From Alphaproteobacteria bacterium (GTDB lineage Bacteria; Pseudomonadota; Alphaproteobacteria; Rhodobacterales; Rhodobacteraceae), in assembly GCA_030424705.1 (NCBI GenBank), contig JAUHWJ010000121.1:1-6398 (forward strand): DNA of 6,398 bases. The letters are read 5' to 3'. The notes under the pieces were generated by a model. The model searched no databases. It was not told the origin of the DNA and was given only the letters and a program-made list of their open reading frames with translations. The translations under genes were made by a program, and so were the position numbers. Of this stretch, positions 5,487 to 6,398 are shown one piece after another. The first letter of the stretch is position 1, and each line of letters starts with the position of its first letter.

Positions 5487-6280
5487 TCGCCGCGCTGCCG
5501 ATGTATGACTGGCCGGAGGTGGAGGCGGAGACGGACGCGCTCTGGCGCGCGGTCCGCGAGGCCTTCCTCGCGGCAGGATTCGCGGCGCCGGAGGCGCGGG
5601 CGCGGCCGGCGGACCTTTTCGCGCACTGGCTCTCGCCCGACCTCTTGCTGAGCCAAACCTGCGGGCTCCCGTTTTCGGCCCGGCTCCGGGGCGCGGTGAC
5701 CTTGCTCGGGGCCCCAGCCTATGACCTGCCCGGATGCGCGCCGGGCTTCTACCGGAGCGTCGTCGTCGTCCGGGCTGACGAGGCGGCGGGCGCAGTGGCG
5801 GAGTTCGCGGGGCGAGCCTTCGCCTTCAACATGGCGGAGAGCCAGTCCGGCTTCGCGGCCTTCGCCGCTTCCTTCGGCCCGCCTTCACGGCTGTTCGGCG
5901 CGCTGGTGGAGACCGGGGCGCATCGCGGCTCGATCCGCGCCGTGGCGGAGGGGCGGGCCGACATCGCCTCCATCGACGCGGTGACATGGCGGCTCGCGCT
6001 CGACCATGAGCCGGCGGCGCGGGCGCTCCGCGTGCTGGCGGAGACGCCGCCGACGCCAGGGCTCCCGTGGATCACCGCGCGGCGCAGGGCGGAGGAGGCG
6101 GCGCGGCTCGCCGTTGCTGCGGAGGCGGGGATCGCCGCGCTTTCCGCTGCGGCGCGGGCGGCGCTGCATCTGACAGGGTTCGCGCGGCTCGCCGAGGCGG
6201 ATTACGAACCGCTCGTCGCCGGTTGGCCGGCGGAGAATTGGCGCGAAGCGCCCATTGACACCCCGAGGCGGGCGCCCTAA
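5483..6280 (+). CDS. PhnD-like substrate-binding-fold protein without signal peptide
   Basis: The 265-residue product resembles the PhnD/phosphonate-binding branch of periplasmic binding proteins. Seen in order: [12 protein letters not shown] (2-13), QTCGLPF (58-64), GFYRSVVVV (88-96), N116-MAESQSG (the S-x-S-G ligand loop of the fold), and [19 protein letters not shown] (147-165). Such proteins normally bind phosphate, phosphite or phosphonate for an ABC transporter. Here the first strand begins at residue 2 and there is no signal peptide or lipobox, so the protein should stay in the cytoplasm; no permease or ATPase gene adjoins it. The start is GTG 5483 in a GTGA overlap with the desaturase stop. 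It is chosen because IAALPMYD matches the N-terminus of relatives I know from Rhodobacteraceae; ATG 5501 would cut the first strand. The role is unknown: a ligand sensor or small-molecule binding enzyme is conceivable. The final codons carry the promoter of the tRNA gene. Confidence 0.82.
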   Translation: MIAALPMYDWPEVEAETDALWRAVREAFLAAGFAAPEARARPADLFAHWLSPDLLLSQTCGLPFSARLRGAVTLLGAPAYDLPGCAPGFYRSVVVVRADEAAGAVAEFAGRAFAFNMAESQSGFAAFAASFGPPSRLFGALVETGAHRGSIRAVAEGRADIASIDAVTWRLALDHEPAARALRVLAETPPTPGLPWITARRRAEEAARLAVAAEAGIAALSAAARAALHLTGFARLAEADYEPLVAGWPAENWREAPIDTPRRAP

Positions 6281-6283
6281 TTC
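6255..6283 (+). promoter_or_regulatory. Candidate promoter of tRNA-Ala(CGC)
   Basis: A perfect TTGACA (6255-6260) is followed after exactly 17 nt by TAATTC (6278-6283). The -35 box lies inside the last codons of the PhnD-like gene and the -10 box includes its TAA stop. Transcription would start near 6290, about 10 nt before the tRNA. Spacing and a consensus -35 are what is expected for a strongly expressed stable RNA; the -10 is imperfect. Confidence 0.55.
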
Positions 6284-6299
6284 CCGCGAGCCTTGGCGA

Positions 6300-6375
<76 letters not shown>

Positions 6376-6398
6376 AGGCCCAACCTCCCTCAGCGATG

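Noticed and set aside
6376..6398. ATG at the very end of the window as the start of a next gene
   Set aside because: No downstream sequence and only a weak upstream context; cannot be supported.

Overview
The window is GC-rich with strong G/C bias at third codon positions. It fits a chromosomal stretch of an alphaproteobacterium, most likely Rhodobacterales-like. This rests on three things: a fused-type indolepyruvate ferredoxin oxidoreductase C-terminus, a bacterial phosphatidylcholine synthase, and a TSUP permease followed by a TIGR02186/Alph_Pro_TM-type protein, a family I know mainly from alphaproteobacteria. Genus cannot be decided from the sequence. I see no insertion sequence, phage gene, CRISPR array or integration scar, so this looks like ordinary core or shell genome.

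Layout. (a) 2-1241, plus strand: the 3' end of an indolepyruvate ferredoxin oxidoreductase, a GC-rich hairpin, then phosphatidylcholine synthase (pcs). (b) 1238-2703, minus strand: an epoxide-hydrolase-type alpha/beta hydrolase, a 59-nt gap with an 8-bp hairpin, then a small four-cysteine TraR/DksA-family protein. Its stop codon overlaps the pcs stop inside one CTAG. (c) 2704-2839: a divergent intergenic region with two small inverted repeats. (d) 2840-4515, plus strand: a TSUP permease and a signal-peptide plus C-terminal-anchor protein of the TIGR02186 type, overlapping by 4 nt (GTGA). (e) 4512-6280, plus strand: a candidate promoter overlapping the previous stop codon, a short leader with a GC hairpin, a three-histidine-box fatty acid desaturase, and a PhnD-like solute-binding-fold protein without a signal peptide, again joined by a GTGA overlap. 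(f) 6255-6375: a candidate promoter inside the end of the last gene, driving tRNA-Ala(CGC) with an encoded CCA end.

How the genes relate. Two tightly coupled gene pairs stand out: permease plus periplasmic partner, and desaturase plus cytoplasmic PhnD-like protein. Membrane lipid work (pcs, desaturase) is a loose common theme, but the genes lie in separate transcription units and a joint pathway is not shown. I found no clear undescribed defence or mobile system. The least explained items are the TIGR02186-type protein, the signal-less PhnD-like protein and the desaturase leader.
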